A DNA stretch of 64,000 nt, from assembly GCF_012927305.1 (NCBI RefSeq), contig NZ_JABBGH010000001.1:744001-808000 (forward strand), given 5' to 3'. The notes under the pieces are model-generated. The model was not told the DNA's origin, made no database searches, and saw only the letters and a program-made list of their open reading frames with translations. Positions 1 through 8,393 of this stretch are shown here, piece by piece. The first letter of the stretch is position 1, and each line of letters starts with the position of its first letter. The stretch comes from Hymenobacter polaris. Lineage in GTDB: Bacteria; Bacteroidota; Bacteroidia; Cytophagales; Hymenobacteraceae. A program made the translations under genes and the position numbers.

Positions 1-696
1 ACCGCTGAGGTGCTGGCCGGCCTCGACCTCGACCGCACGCGCACCCGCCTGCTGGCCATTGTGGCCAACCAACGCGGGGCCGAAGCTGCCGCCAGCCACC
101 CCGAAATCAGCTTCCTGGGCTTCCCGCTGAGCCTCAGCGAAACCTTCCAGCGCCGCAACACCAATCAAACCATTGCCGAGGCCCTGGCCGACGTGGCCGT
201 CCTGCACGAGCTGTGCGAGCGCCGCGGCAAAACGCTGGTGGTATACCTCTCCATGGGCTTCGGCAATCCCTACGGCGACGCCTACAGTCCCGCGCTGGTG
301 GTGGACTTTGCCGGCCAGCTGGCCACCCTAGGGGTGCGCCTGGTGGCGTTGTCCGACACCGTAGGGGTGAGCACGCCCGCGCTGATTACCAGCCTGTTCA
401 CCGAGCTGCTGCCCGCGTTTCCGCAAATTGGTTTCGGGGCCCACCTGCACACCACGCCCACCGCCTGGCTCGAAAAGGTGCAGGCCGCCTACCAGGTTGG
501 CTGCCGCCGCTTCGACAGCGCCCTGGGCGGCATCGGCGGCTGCCCCATGGCCGCCGATACGCTCACCGGCAACCTGGCCACCGAAAACCTGGTGGCATTT
601 TTGGCCGCGCAAGGGGAGGAGCTGGGACTGGATATGGCCGCGCTGGCGCAGGCCCGACTGCTGGCGGCCGAGGTACTTTCGCCGGCCGTTTGTTAA
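1..696 (+). CDS. Hydroxymethylglutaryl-CoA lyase, 5' end outside window
   Basis: The reading frame is open from base 1, so the true start lies upstream; 231 codons are visible. The protein is the C-terminal three quarters of an HMG-CoA lyase, a TIM-barrel enzyme that splits 3-hydroxy-3-methylglutaryl-CoA into acetyl-CoA and acetoacetate in leucine breakdown. The family signature GGIGGCPMA is present, with the catalytic Cys encoded at 541-543. The metal-binding HxH (GAHLHTT) precedes it. The (Fe-S) protein gene follows after 12 bases, so the two are probably co-transcribed. The missing N-terminus is a window effect, not a truncation. Confidence 0.9.
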   Translation, partial: TAEVLAGLDLDRTRTRLLAIVANQRGAEAAASHPEISFLGFPLSLSETFQRRNTNQTIAEALADVAVLHELCERRGKTLVVYLSMGFGNPYGDAYSPALVVDFAGQLATLGVRLVALSDTVGVSTPALITSLFTELLPAFPQIGFGAHLHTTPTAWLEKVQAAYQVGCRRFDSALGGIGGCPMAADTLTGNLATENLVAFLAAQGEELGLDMAALAQARLLAAEVLSPAVC

Positions 697-708
697 GTTC
701 TCTCCTGC

Positions 709-1476
709 ATGACTACCCTGCCCGTAGCCTCCCCCCAAGTCGATATTTTCATCCCCTGCTTCGTTGACCAGCTTTACCCGCACACCGCCCTCCACATGGT
801 GAAGGTGCTGGAAAAGGTGGGCTGCCAGGTGCACTACAACCCCGCCCAAACCTGCTGCGGCCAGCCGGCCTACAACGCGGGCTATAAGGCGGAGAGCCGC
901 GATATCGCCGCGAAGTTTCTCACTGACTTCGCGGCCCCCGCCGACCCTAGGGCCTCGCGCTACGTGGTCAGTCCCTCGGCCTCGTGCGTGGGTATGGTGC
1001 GCAACGCCTACTCCCACCTGTTCGAGGGCAGCTCCGACGCCGCGCGCTGCCAGGGTGTGCAGGAGCGCACCTACGAGCTGACTGAGTTCCTGACCGACGT
1101 GCTGGGCCTGGGCGCCATCCCCGGCGCCGCGCTAACCGGGCGCTACACCTACCACGACTCATGCTCGGCCCTGCGCGAGTGTGGCATTCGGGAGGCGCCG
1201 CGCCGGCTGCTCGACGCCGTGGCGGGCCTCGAGCGCGTTGAAATGGCCGAAACCAGCACCTGCTGCGGCTTCGGTGGCACCTTCGCCGTGAAATTTGAGG
1301 CTATTTCGGTGGCTATGGCCCAGCAAAAGGTGGAGCACGCCCTGGCCACCGGCGCCGACTACCTCATCAGCACCGACGTAAGCTGCCTGATGCACCTAGA
1401 GGCCTACATCCGCCGCGAAAAGCTGCCGCTCAAAACCTTGCACATTGCCGACGTGCTGGCCAGCGGCTGGGAATAG
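709..1476 (+). CDS. LutA/YkgE-type (Fe-S)-binding protein, CCG domain
   Basis: This 255-residue protein has two CCG (cysteine-rich) domains, with Cys-Cys-Gly motifs near residue 46 (TCCGQPAYNAG) and residue 185 (STCCGFGGTFAVK). The family includes LutA of the LutABC lactate oxidation complex and heterodisulfide-reductase-like subunits; the CCG cysteines are expected to bind an unusual Fe-S cluster. Bacterial lutA normally sits next to lutB and lutC. Here only the HMG-CoA lyase precedes it, and the next gene is convergent, so any partners are encoded elsewhere. Assignment to the family is firm; the substrate is not known. Confidence 0.85.
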   Translation: MTTLPVASPQVDIFIPCFVDQLYPHTALHMVKVLEKVGCQVHYNPAQTCCGQPAYNAGYKAESRDIAAKFLTDFAAPADPRASRYVVSPSASCVGMVRNAYSHLFEGSSDAARCQGVQERTYELTEFLTDVLGLGAIPGAALTGRYTYHDSCSALRECGIREAPRRLLDAVAGLERVEMAETSTCCGFGGTFAVKFEAISVAMAQQKVEHALATGADYLISTDVSCLMHLEAYIRREKLPLKTLHIADVLASGWE

Positions 1477-1497
1477 ATAACGGGTTATGGGGAAAGA

Positions 1498-1608
1498 AAA
1501 GCGGTCATGCTGAGCGCAGCCGAAGCATCTCTACCGCGCAACTAACTCCTAACGTCAAGATTAGTACTGCGGTAGAACTGCTTCGGCTGCGCTCAGCATG
1601 ACCGCCTT
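1498..1608. repeat. Long palindromic intergenic repeat (copy R1)
   Basis: Two inverted arms of about 37 bases (1501-1537 and 1569-1605, two mismatches) flank an AT-richer loop. Both arms contain the shared core GAAGCATCTC or its variant. It lies between two convergent genes and could act as a bidirectional terminator, but related copies also lie between divergent genes. Confidence 0.85.
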
Positions 1609-1624
1609 TCAAGTACTTTCATTA

Positions 1625-2683
1625 TCACCCATTACCCACTCCCGCCAGTTCCCCAATCGGCTGCTGGTTCATTTCCCGCAGGGTTTCGGCCAGCAGCTGG
1701 TAGGAGTGGAGGCGCGCCTGGTGGTCGTAGATGTGGGCCACGGCCATTAACTCGTTGATTTGCGTCTGGGCCACGAACTCGCCCAGCTCCTCCCGGAGCG
1801 TGGCCTTGCTGCCCACGAAGGAAGCCGCCAGCATCTGCCCCACGTACTGTGCCAACTCGGGCGTCCAGAACGCGCGCATCGAGGCGACGGGCGGCTGCAT
1901 GAGCTTACGCTCGCCGGTGATGACGCCCAGCATCAGCTGCTGCAGGGTGGTGGCCAGGTAGTGCGCCTCGTCGTCGGTGTCGGCCGCAATCACGTTTACG
2001 CAGGCAATAACGTAGGGCGCGGCCAGCTGAGCCGAGGGCTGGAAGTTGCGGCGGTAGATGTTGATGGCCGACTGCAACTGGCCCGGCGCGAAGTGGCTGG
2101 CGAAGGCATAAGGCAGCCCCAGCTCGGCGGCTAGGTAGGCGCTGTCAGTGCTGGAGCCCAGCACGTAAATCGGCACGTCCAGCCCCTCGCCGGGGATGGC
2201 GCGCACGGCGGCCCCGCTGTTGGCAGCCGAGAAATAAGTTTGCAGCTGCTTGATGTCGCGCCCGAAGTCCTGCTCGGCCCCAAAGCGGCCGCCCCGGATG
2301 GCCTGGGCCGTGCGCTGGTCGGTGCCGGGCGCGCGGCCTAGGCCCAGGTCGATGCGGCCGGGGTAGAGCGTGGCCAGCGTGCCCAGCTGCTCGGCCACCA
2401 CCAGCGGGGCGTGGTTGGGCAGCATAATGCCGCCCGAGCCCACGCGCAGCGTACTGGTGCCGCCCGCGATATAGCCCATCAGCACCGGTGGGGCCGAGCT
2501 GGCTACGCCGGCCATGTTGTGGTGCTCGCTCAGCCAGTAGCGGGTATAGCCCAGCTGCTCCACGTGCTGGGCCAGGCTCAAGCTGTTGCGAAAGGTGTCG
2601 GCCGGGGTGTTGCCCTGGGCCACGGCGGCCAAATCCAGCACGGAAAAGGCCAGGGGAGCGGTAAAATCAGACTGCGGTTGCAT
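1625..2683 (-). CDS. LLM-class flavin-dependent oxidoreductase (luciferase-like)
   Basis: This 352-residue single-domain protein belongs to the bacterial luciferase-like monooxygenase superfamily, MsnO8-like group. Visible family marks are the N-terminal FSVLDLA strand, RYWLSEHHNM (the SEHH motif), SGGIMLPNHAPLVVAEQ and LGLGRAPGTD. Members use FMNH2 supplied by a partner reductase and oxygen; the substrate cannot be read from sequence. The ATG start at 2683 places the first beta strand at the usual distance from the N-terminus. The gene stands alone, convergent to the LutA-like gene. About 150 bases upstream of it hold nothing I can recognise. Confidence 0.85.
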   Translation of the reverse strand: MQPQSDFTAPLAFSVLDLAAVAQGNTPADTFRNSLSLAQHVEQLGYTRYWLSEHHNMAGVASSAPPVLMGYIAGGTSTLRVGSGGIMLPNHAPLVVAEQLGTLATLYPGRIDLGLGRAPGTDQRTAQAIRGGRFGAEQDFGRDIKQLQTYFSAANSGAAVRAIPGEGLDVPIYVLGSSTDSAYLAAELGLPYAFASHFAPGQLQSAINIYRRNFQPSAQLAAPYVIACVNVIAADTDDEAHYLATTLQQLMLGVITGERKLMQPPVASMRAFWTPELAQYVGQMLAASFVGSKATLREELGEFVAQTQINELMAVAHIYDHQARLHSYQLLAETLREMNQQPIGELAGVGNG

Positions 2684-2832
2684 GAGGCGGCAAGGATGAG
2701 GCCGGCCCTAGGGCCCGGCCGGTGCTAAAACCCGCCTCCGCGCAAGCGCCGGAAGTAGGCGGGAAAGCATTAGAACAAGCCACCGCGCGAAATGATTGCT
2801 TGGGTTGCCGCCCCGCCCCTAGGCCCGCCGCG

Positions 2833-3390
2833 CTAGGCCGCCACCGCTGCCGTGCGGTACATGACGTCCGAGCGCAGTACGTATTTCACCCCTTGCGTCA
2901 CTTCGCTGCCCTCGTGGTAAAGGCTATGCAAGAAAACAAGCGCCATGCCCTGCCGGGGCTGCACGCGCAAGCCCCGAAAGGTGGTGTCGCCGCCCTGAAA
3001 GTTGTCGTTCAAATACACCATAAAGGTGTAGTAGCTGGCTTCCAAATCGTTGCGCACGTAGCTTTCGTCGTAGTGACCCTTGAACTGATGCCCGCGCTGG
3101 TAGCGGTAGAAGCGGAATAGCTCGTTGAGGCCGATGGCGTGGCTGTTGCCCAACTGGGCTGGCGCAAAGGGCTGGAGCTTACGCCACAAGGATTCGGCTA
3201 GCTCCTCGCTGTTGTAAAAAGCGCGGCTGTTGTTGCGAATATCGGTGCGTACGCGGCTGCCTGAAGCGCTGTTGACTTTCGCCAATTCGTAACCCACGCC
3301 CTCACTGCGAACAATCTCCTGAAGGCACTCCTGGCGGGTCAGGAAGTCTTCGATGGTAAAAATAGAATCAGTTAGCTTGTTGAATTTCAA
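2833..3390 (-). CDS. 2OG-Fe(II) dioxygenase, prolyl 4-hydroxylase type
   Basis: The C-terminal half matches the P4Hc fold. The iron ligands are His and Asp in KGHYDES and a distal His in SLYHEGS; the basic residue that binds 2-oxoglutarate is in YVLRSDV. Such enzymes hydroxylate a protein or small molecule using O2 and 2-oxoglutarate. The frame extends to a TTG at 3426, but that codon lies inside an exact -7 promoter box. I therefore prefer the in-frame TTG at 3390 (185 residues, starting MKFNKLTDS). No partner gene adjoins it. The substrate is unknown. Confidence 0.8.
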   Translation of the reverse strand: MKFNKLTDSIFTIEDFLTRQECLQEIVRSEGVGYELAKVNSASGSRVRTDIRNNSRAFYNSEELAESLWRKLQPFAPAQLGNSHAIGLNELFRFYRYQRGHQFKGHYDESYVRNDLEASYYTFMVYLNDNFQGGDTTFRGLRVQPRQGMALVFLHSLYHEGSEVTQGVKYVLRSDVMYRTAAVAA

Positions 3391-3423
3391 GAAATGGAAA
3401 TGGTAAGGCGTTGGATTACAAAA

Positions 3424-3431
3424 CAAATATA
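3424..3431 (-). promoter_or_regulatory. -7 promoter box of the dioxygenase gene
   Basis: The minus strand reads TATATTTG, an exact match to the Bacteroidota -7 consensus TAnnTTTG, 33 bases upstream of the preferred TTG start at 3390. Confidence 0.6.
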
Positions 3432-3482
3432 AAGCCCGTCATGCTCATCTGGCGTCCGCTTGCCGAAGCATGACGGGCTTTT
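3431..3482. repeat. Short palindromic repeat (copy R3), possible dapA terminator
   Basis: Perfect 15-base arms (3431-3445 and 3468-3482, AAAGCCCGTCATGCT) flank a 22-base loop that contains TTGCCGAAGCA, the core shared with the longer repeats. It lies just beyond the dapA stop codon, so it may end dapA transcription before the dioxygenase promoter. Confidence 0.7.
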
Positions 3483-3524
3483 CAGTATGACGTACTTTAT
3501 TAATAGCAAAGGTATTAAGTTAGT

Positions 3525-4388
3525 TTACAGCAGCGCCTTGATGCGCTCGGTCAGCCCGGCGCTGGCGGGCACCAGGGGCAGGCGCACGGCGGGCTCGCAG
3601 ATGCCTTGCAGCCCTAGGGCCGCCTTCACGCCCACGGGGTTGCCCTCCTCGTACATCAGTGGGTTGAGGCCCACGAAGTACCACAGCTCGCGCTGGGCGC
3701 GGGCGTAGTCGCCGGCCAGCGCGGCGCGGGTCATATCCGAAAAGCGGCGCGGAAACGCGTTGCCCAGCACCGAGATAATGCCCGCCGCCCCGCAGGCGAT
3801 GAGCGGCACCGTGAGCATATCGTCGCCGCTGAGAAACAGGAAGTCGGCCGGCTTCTGGGCCAGGATTTGCAGGCCTTGCTCCACGTTGCCGCTGGCTTCC
3901 TTAATACCGATGATATTGGGGTGCTGGGCCAGCTGGAGCGTGGTAGTGGCGCTGAGATTAGAGCCGGTGCGGCCGGGCACGTTGTAGAGCAGCAGGGGCC
4001 TAGGGGCCGCGTCGGCCAGGCGCTGGTAGTGGGCCAGCAGGCCGGCCTGGCTGGGCTTGTTGTAGGCCGGGCTGGCCGAAAGAATAGCCGCAATGCCTTC
4101 TAGGTCAGTTTCGTGCAGCTGCCGCTCCACGGCGGCCGTGTCGTTGCCACCGATGCCGTACACCAGCGGCACGCGGCCGGCCACGTGGGCTTTGGCCTGG
4201 CGCAGCAGCTCGGTTTTTTCGGCGGCCGTGGTGGTGGGCGACTCGCCGGTGGTGCCGTTCAGGACCAGGTATTCGGCGCCGCCTTCGATAACGAAGTCGA
4301 GCAGCCGCTGCCAGGCGGGGTAATCTACTGCGCCGGCGGCGGTAAAGGGCGTAATGAGCGCCACGCCGGTGCCAAACAACTGATTCAT
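3525..4388 (-). CDS. dapA: 4-hydroxy-tetrahydrodipicolinate synthase
   Basis: This 287-residue cytoplasmic enzyme condenses pyruvate and aspartate semialdehyde at the first committed step of lysine and diaminopimelate synthesis. Seen are GTGVALITPF at the N-terminus, LNGTTGESPT (the phosphate-like loop), the tyrosine of LLYNVPGRTG, and the Schiff-base lysine in IIGIKEASGN. The frame is open further upstream, but the ATG at 4388 gives the normal family length and lies 24 bases below an exact -7 box. It is divergent from the deacetylase lipoprotein gene; the two promoters overlap. Confidence 0.95.
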   Translation of the reverse strand: MNQLFGTGVALITPFTAAGAVDYPAWQRLLDFVIEGGAEYLVLNGTTGESPTTTAAEKTELLRQAKAHVAGRVPLVYGIGGNDTAAVERQLHETDLEGIAAILSASPAYNKPSQAGLLAHYQRLADAAPRPLLLYNVPGRTGSNLSATTTLQLAQHPNIIGIKEASGNVEQGLQILAQKPADFLFLSGDDMLTVPLIACGAAGIISVLGNAFPRRFSDMTRAALAGDYARAQRELWYFVGLNPLMYEEGNPVGVKAALGLQGICEPAVRLPLVPASAGLTERIKALL

Positions 4389-4401
4389 GCGATGGGGAGG
4401 G

Positions 4402-4409
4402 TAGTTTTG
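4402..4409 (+). promoter_or_regulatory. -7 promoter box of the deacetylase gene
   Basis: TAGTTTTG matches TAnnTTTG exactly, about 44 bases upstream of the TTG start at 4453. Its -35-type region must lie inside the start of dapA. Confidence 0.6.
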
Positions 4410-4411
4410 TG

Positions 4412-4419
4412 CAAACATA
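4412..4419 (-). promoter_or_regulatory. dapA: -7 promoter box of dapA
   Basis: The minus strand reads TATGTTTG, an exact TAnnTTTG match, leaving a leader of under 20 bases before the dapA ATG. It lies only 2 bases from the opposing box at 4402-4409, so both promoters cannot be occupied at once. Confidence 0.6.
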
Positions 4420-4452
4420 CAAGTACCGGTCCGCCGGCTTATTCTCCCTGCC

Positions 4453-5385
4453 TTGAAACACCTTCTTACGGTGGCGCCCGCGCTGCTGACTGCCCTAGGC
4501 CTGCTGGCGGGCTGCGACTCCAAAACCGCCACCACCGGCGAGGCCCGCACCCCCTCCACCACCGAGGCCGTTACCCCGGCCGACCCCGAAAAAGCCGCCA
4601 CCTCGGGCGAGGCGGCCACCGCTACCGAAGAGGCCCGCGCCACGCCCGCCCCCGACCCCAGCACCATTCCGGCCGCCAAGGCTGGCGATGCGGCCGCCAT
4701 CTACGCCCGGCCCCAGGTGCCCATCTTGTGCTACCACCAGATTCGGGACTGGACCGGCCGCGACTCGAAAGGGGCCAAGGACTACATCGTGCCGATTGCC
4801 AAGTTCAAGGAGCAGATGAAGATGCTGGCCGACAGCGGCTACCACACCATTCAGCCCGACCAGCTCTACGCCTACCTCACCACCGGCGCCAAGCTGCCGC
4901 CCAAGCCGGTGATGCTCACCTTCGACGATACCGACCTCGACCAATTTACCATTGCCCGGCCCACGCTGGCGCAGTACGGCTACAAGGGCGTCTACTTCGT
5001 GATGACCGTGAGCCTGGGCCGCCCGCACTACATGACCAAGGCCATGGTGAAGCAGCTCGCCGACGAGGGCAACCAAATCGGCTCGCACACCTGGGACCAC
5101 CACAATGTGAAAAAGTACCAGGGCAAGGATTGGGAAACGCAAATCGACAAGCCTACCAAGACGCTGGAGGAGATTACGGGCAAGAAAATCAAGTACTTCG
5201 CCTATCCCTTCGGCCTCTGGAATCCCCAGGCTTTCCCCGAGCTGAAGCAGCGCGGCTTCGTGGCCGCCTTCTCGCTGGCCGAAAAGCGCGACCAGCAGGA
5301 CCCGCTCTTCACCATCCGCCGCATCATCGCCAGCGGCTACTGGAGCCCCAAGACGCTGTCTAACAGCATCCGGCAGAGCTTTTAG
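4453..5385 (+). CDS. Polysaccharide deacetylase (NodB-type) lipoprotein
   Basis: This 310-residue exported enzyme starts at a TTG directly followed by a lipoprotein signal (LLTALGLLAGC, lipidated Cys near residue 20). A Thr/Glu/Pro-rich linker runs to about residue 75. The NodB fold follows: motif 1 is TFDDTD and the zinc-binding motif 2 is SHTWDHHNV, with AYPFGLWN later. Family members remove acetyl groups from N-acetylated sugars in peptidoglycan, chitin or exopolysaccharide. Motif 1 has Thr where many members have Gly after the second Asp. The gene is monocistronic, with palindrome R2 after its stop. Confidence 0.88.
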   Translation: MKHLLTVAPALLTALGLLAGCDSKTATTGEARTPSTTEAVTPADPEKAATSGEAATATEEARATPAPDPSTIPAAKAGDAAAIYARPQVPILCYHQIRDWTGRDSKGAKDYIVPIAKFKEQMKMLADSGYHTIQPDQLYAYLTTGAKLPPKPVMLTFDDTDLDQFTIARPTLAQYGYKGVYFVMTVSLGRPHYMTKAMVKQLADEGNQIGSHTWDHHNVKKYQGKDWETQIDKPTKTLEEITGKKIKYFAYPFGLWNPQAFPELKQRGFVAAFSLAEKRDQQDPLFTIRRIIASGYWSPKTLSNSIRQSF

Positions 5386-5404
5386 GGGTCAAGCGTCTCA
5401 GGAA

Positions 5405-5511
5405 GGTGGTCATGCTGAGCGCAGCCGAAGCATCTCTGCCGCATAAGTAATTCTAACGTCTAGAGTTAGTTACGTGGTAGAGATGCTTCGGCTGCGCTCA
5501 GCATGACCACC
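5405..5511. repeat. Long palindromic intergenic repeat (copy R2)
   Basis: Arms at 5405-5440 and 5476-5511 are nearly perfect and contain GAAGCATCTC. The loop AAGTAATTCTAACGT resembles the loops of copies R1, R6 and R8. It lies between two co-directional genes. Confidence 0.85.
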
Positions 5512-5534
5512 TGATTTATTAATCAGCTATCCGT

Positions 5535-5861
5535 ATGAGGAATGTTCTCGTTGAACTGGCCTGGCTGGCTGGTTGCTACGCGTTAGCCATTCCGGCTACT
5601 AGGGTACTGCTGGGTTCTTGGCTGATGCCGTGGGGCATACTGGATATCCAGATGCACAACACCTACTTCGTTATGCCTGGTTGGACTGGGCTACTGCCCC
5701 TGTTTCTGGCCGCGGCCACACCACTTACGCTGGTGCGGGCGGCGCAGGCACGTTTTGCCCAGCGCAGCACTAACCTGGCCCTGGGGGCGCTGGCGCTGCT
5801 ATGGCTGCTGCTAGGGGCATTGGTGGGCTTTCGGGCGTGGCTGGGGCTAAGCGGGCACTAG
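5535..5861 (+). CDS. Small integral membrane protein of unknown function
   Basis: This 108-residue protein appears to have three membrane helices, at about residues 5-25, 48-66 and 80-102. Between the first two is the sequence DIQMHNTYFVMPGW, which resembles the short polar loop DIxxHDTYFV seen in small Bacteroidota membrane proteins and, distantly, in heme-copper oxidase subunit I. I do not recognise a function. It lies alone between palindrome R2 and the transketolase gene. The start at 5535 is the only ATG near the N-terminus. Confidence 0.6.
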   Translation: MRNVLVELAWLAGCYALAIPATRVLLGSWLMPWGILDIQMHNTYFVMPGWTGLLPLFLAAATPLTLVRAAQARFAQRSTNLALGALALLWLLLGALVGFRAWLGLSGH

Positions 5862-6002
5862 GCACCGCAGGCTTTTCCGCTCGACAGTACCCCTAGGGCC
5901 CGCGCCGCCGTACACCCTTCGTATTTCAACCGCAATGCGCCGATAGGTGCCCGGCAACGTTTCGGGGCTTTTCTTTACGGCCGTATTCTTTCACTTTCCC
6001 CA

Positions 6003-8078
6003 ATGAGCGATTCCAATCCGAACCACGTTTCGATTGACGAACTGAGCGTCAATACCATCCGCCTGCTGGCGGTAGATATGGTGCAAAAAGCTAATTCGGG
6101 CCACCCCGGCCTGCCGCTGGGCGCCGCCCCCATGGCTTACGTGCTGTGGTCGCGCTTTCTGCGCTTCAACCCAAAAGACGTGCACTGGCCTAACCGCGAC
6201 CGCTTTATCCTCTCGGCCGGCCACGGCTCGGCGCTGCTTTATAGCCTGCTGCACCTCTACGGCTACGACCTGACCATTGACGACCTCAAGCAGTTTCGCC
6301 AAATGGACTCCAGGACGCCGGGCCACCCCGAGTCGCACATCACGCCCGGCGTGGAGGTGACCACCGGGCCGCTGGGCCAGGGCTTCGCCAACGGCCTGGG
6401 CATGGCCATGAGTGAGGCGCACCTAGGGGCTATCTATAACAAAGAAGGCCAGGCGCCGGTGCAGGACCACTACACCTACGTGCTGGTGAGCGACGGCGAC
6501 CTGATGGAGGGCATCGCCTCGGAGGCGGCCTCGCTGGCCGGCCACTTGCAGCTCCACAAGATGATTTACCTGTACGACGATAACAACATCTCGCTCGACG
6601 GGCCCACCAACCTGACCTATACCGAGAACCCAATGAAGCGCTTCGATGCCTACTACTGGCATACGCAGCACGTGACGGACGGCAACGACCTCGACGCCAT
6701 CGAGAACGCCATTAAGGTGGCGCAGTCAGTCACCGACCGGCCCTCAATTATCGCGGTGCGCACCATCATCGGCTTCGGCTCGCCGCTGGCCGGCACCAGC
6801 AAGTCGCACGGCTCGCCCCTGGGGGCTGATAATGTGAAGGCTACCAAGAAGTTCTACGGCTTCGACCCCGAGCAGAGCTTCCAGGTACCCGAAGAAGTGT
6901 ACGCTCACCTAGCCGAGCCGGGCAAGCGCGGCGCCGAGCTGCAAAAGCAGTGGGAAGCCGACTTTGAAAAGTACGCCGCCGCGTTCCCGAAGGAAGCCGA
7001 AACCTTCAAGCTATCCTTCGACGGCAAGTTGCCCGAAGGCTGGGACAAGGACCTGCCCGTGTACACGCCCGCCGACGGCGAGCTGGCCACCCGCCAAGCT
7101 TCGGGCAAGGCGCTGGATGCCATCAAGAAGTCGGTGCCGTTTATGTTCGGCGGCTCGGCCGACTTGGCCAGCAGCAACGAGATGGACAAGTCGGGCAGCG
7201 ACTCATTCCAGCCCGCGCACCCGGCCAACAGCAACATCTGGTGGGGTGTGCGCGAGCACGCCATGGGCGCGGCCATGAACGGCATCGCCCACCACGGCGG
7301 CCTGCGCACCTACGGCGGTACCTTCCTCACGTTCAGCGATTACATGCGCGCCGCCATCCGCCTCACGGCCCTGGCCGAGAGCACGGCCACGTTCGTGTTC
7401 ACCCACGACAGCATCGGCCTGGGCGAAGACGGCCCCACCCACCAGCCGGTAGAGCAGGTGCTGGCCCTGCGCACCATTCCTAACATCGTGGTGCTACGCC
7501 CGGCCGATGCCAACGAGAGCACCGAGGCCTGGCGCATTGCCATGACCACGCCCAAGTCGCCGGTGGTGCTGATTTTCTCGCGCCAGAAGCTGCCCATCCT
7601 CGACCAGAGCAAGCTGGGCTCGGCCCGCGAGGGCGTAGCCAAGGGCGCCTACATCCTGAGCGAGGCCGACGGCGGCCAGCCCCAACTGATTCTGATGGCC
7701 ACCGGCTCGGAGGTGAAGCTGGCCCTAGGGGCCCAGGTGGAGCTGCAAAAAGCCGGTACGCCCACCCGCGTAGTGAGCTTCCCCTCGTGGGAGCTGTTTG
7801 AGGCGCAGGACAAGGCCTATAAGGAGCAGGTGTTCCCGCCCACGGTGCGCAAGCGCCTGGCCATCGAGGCCGGCTCGCCCATCGGCTGGCACAAGTACAC
7901 CACCGACGAGGGCGGCATCATCGCCATGAACCGCTTTGGCGAGTCGGCCCCGGCCGAGGAGCTGTTCGAGAAGTTCGGCTTCACGGTGGAGAACGTGGTG
8001 AAGCGCGCCCAGGGCGTGCTGGCCGGCCACCCCGAGGAGGAGCCCGAGAAAAAGCAGGTGGTAGCCCACGGCGACTAA
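6003..8078 (+). CDS. tkt: Transketolase, full-length
   Basis: This 691-residue thiamine-diphosphate enzyme moves two-carbon units between sugar phosphates in the non-oxidative pentose phosphate pathway. Visible marks are [11 protein letters not shown] and GPLGQG near the N-terminus, the ThDP/metal motif around [10 protein letters not shown] with [10 protein letters not shown], the pyrimidine-domain segment [29 protein letters not shown] (the ThDP-activating region), and the C-terminal domain around [10 protein letters not shown]. The three canonical domains are in one chain rather than split. It is monocistronic, and a stable palindrome follows it. No exact -7 box was found upstream. Confidence 0.97.
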   Translation: MSDSNPNHVSIDELSVNTIRLLAVDMVQKANSGHPGLPLGAAPMAYVLWSRFLRFNPKDVHWPNRDRFILSAGHGSALLYSLLHLYGYDLTIDDLKQFRQMDSRTPGHPESHITPGVEVTTGPLGQGFANGLGMAMSEAHLGAIYNKEGQAPVQDHYTYVLVSDGDLMEGIASEAASLAGHLQLHKMIYLYDDNNISLDGPTNLTYTENPMKRFDAYYWHTQHVTDGNDLDAIENAIKVAQSVTDRPSIIAVRTIIGFGSPLAGTSKSHGSPLGADNVKATKKFYGFDPEQSFQVPEEVYAHLAEPGKRGAELQKQWEADFEKYAAAFPKEAETFKLSFDGKLPEGWDKDLPVYTPADGELATRQASGKALDAIKKSVPFMFGGSADLASSNEMDKSGSDSFQPAHPANSNIWWGVREHAMGAAMNGIAHHGGLRTYGGTFLTFSDYMRAAIRLTALAESTATFVFTHDSIGLGEDGPTHQPVEQVLALRTIPNIVVLRPADANESTEAWRIAMTTPKSPVVLIFSRQKLPILDQSKLGSAREGVAKGAYILSEADGGQPQLILMATGSEVKLALGAQVELQKAGTPTRVVSFPSWELFEAQDKAYKEQVFPPTVRKRLAIEAGSPIGWHKYTTDEGGIIAMNRFGESAPAEELFEKFGFTVENVVKRAQGVLAGHPEEEPEKKQVVAHGD

Positions 8079-8117
8079 TCGGCCCTAGGCCTCTCGACTG
8101 CTAAATAGCCGCACGCA

Positions 8118-8208
8118 AAACCGTCGTGCTGCGCTAGCCTAACCAAGGTGCTCGCATCGTCATCCCAGGCGGTGCAGCGCTGGCGGGGCTAGGGTAGCAC
8201 GACGGTTT
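8118..8208. repeat. Palindrome after tkt, probable terminator
   Basis: The arms AAACCGTCGTGCT (8118-8130) and its exact complement (8196-8208) flank 65 bases that contain a further CTAG-centred pairing. The element is unlike the GAAGCATCTC family. It occupies the first third of the 315-base spacer 8079-8393; the rest of the spacer holds the AraC promoter and nothing else I can see. Confidence 0.65.
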
Positions 8209-8327
8209 CTTTGTGCCCAGGCCTCTCAACTCCGCCGCAAGCTGGCCCCCGCTACCAGGGCGGCGAGTGGCCCGTTGAGCAAAGCAACTTCGGCCTTTTG
8301 AGAAAAGTTGGCCGGTACAGGACTCGC

Positions 8328-8335
8328 TACTTTTG
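8328..8335 (+). promoter_or_regulatory. -7 promoter box of the AraC-type gene
   Basis: TACTTTTG is an exact TAnnTTTG match with a TTG 17 bases upstream (8308-8310). It shows that the coding start must be the ATG at 8394, not the longer open frame from 8211. Confidence 0.65.
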
Positions 8336-8393
8336 TGGTGTCAACGCCTCCCGCCGTAGCGAGCAACTCAGCCTCTTTTACGCCCTCTCTCCC

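Noticed and set aside
1498..1608. Palindromes considered as phage attachment sites or insertion sequence ends
   Set aside because: No integrase or transposase gene, no direct repeats of target sites, and many copies per window.
3391..3426. Upstream TTG start (3426) for the dioxygenase
   Set aside because: That codon lies in an exact -7 promoter box, so it is probably not transcribed.
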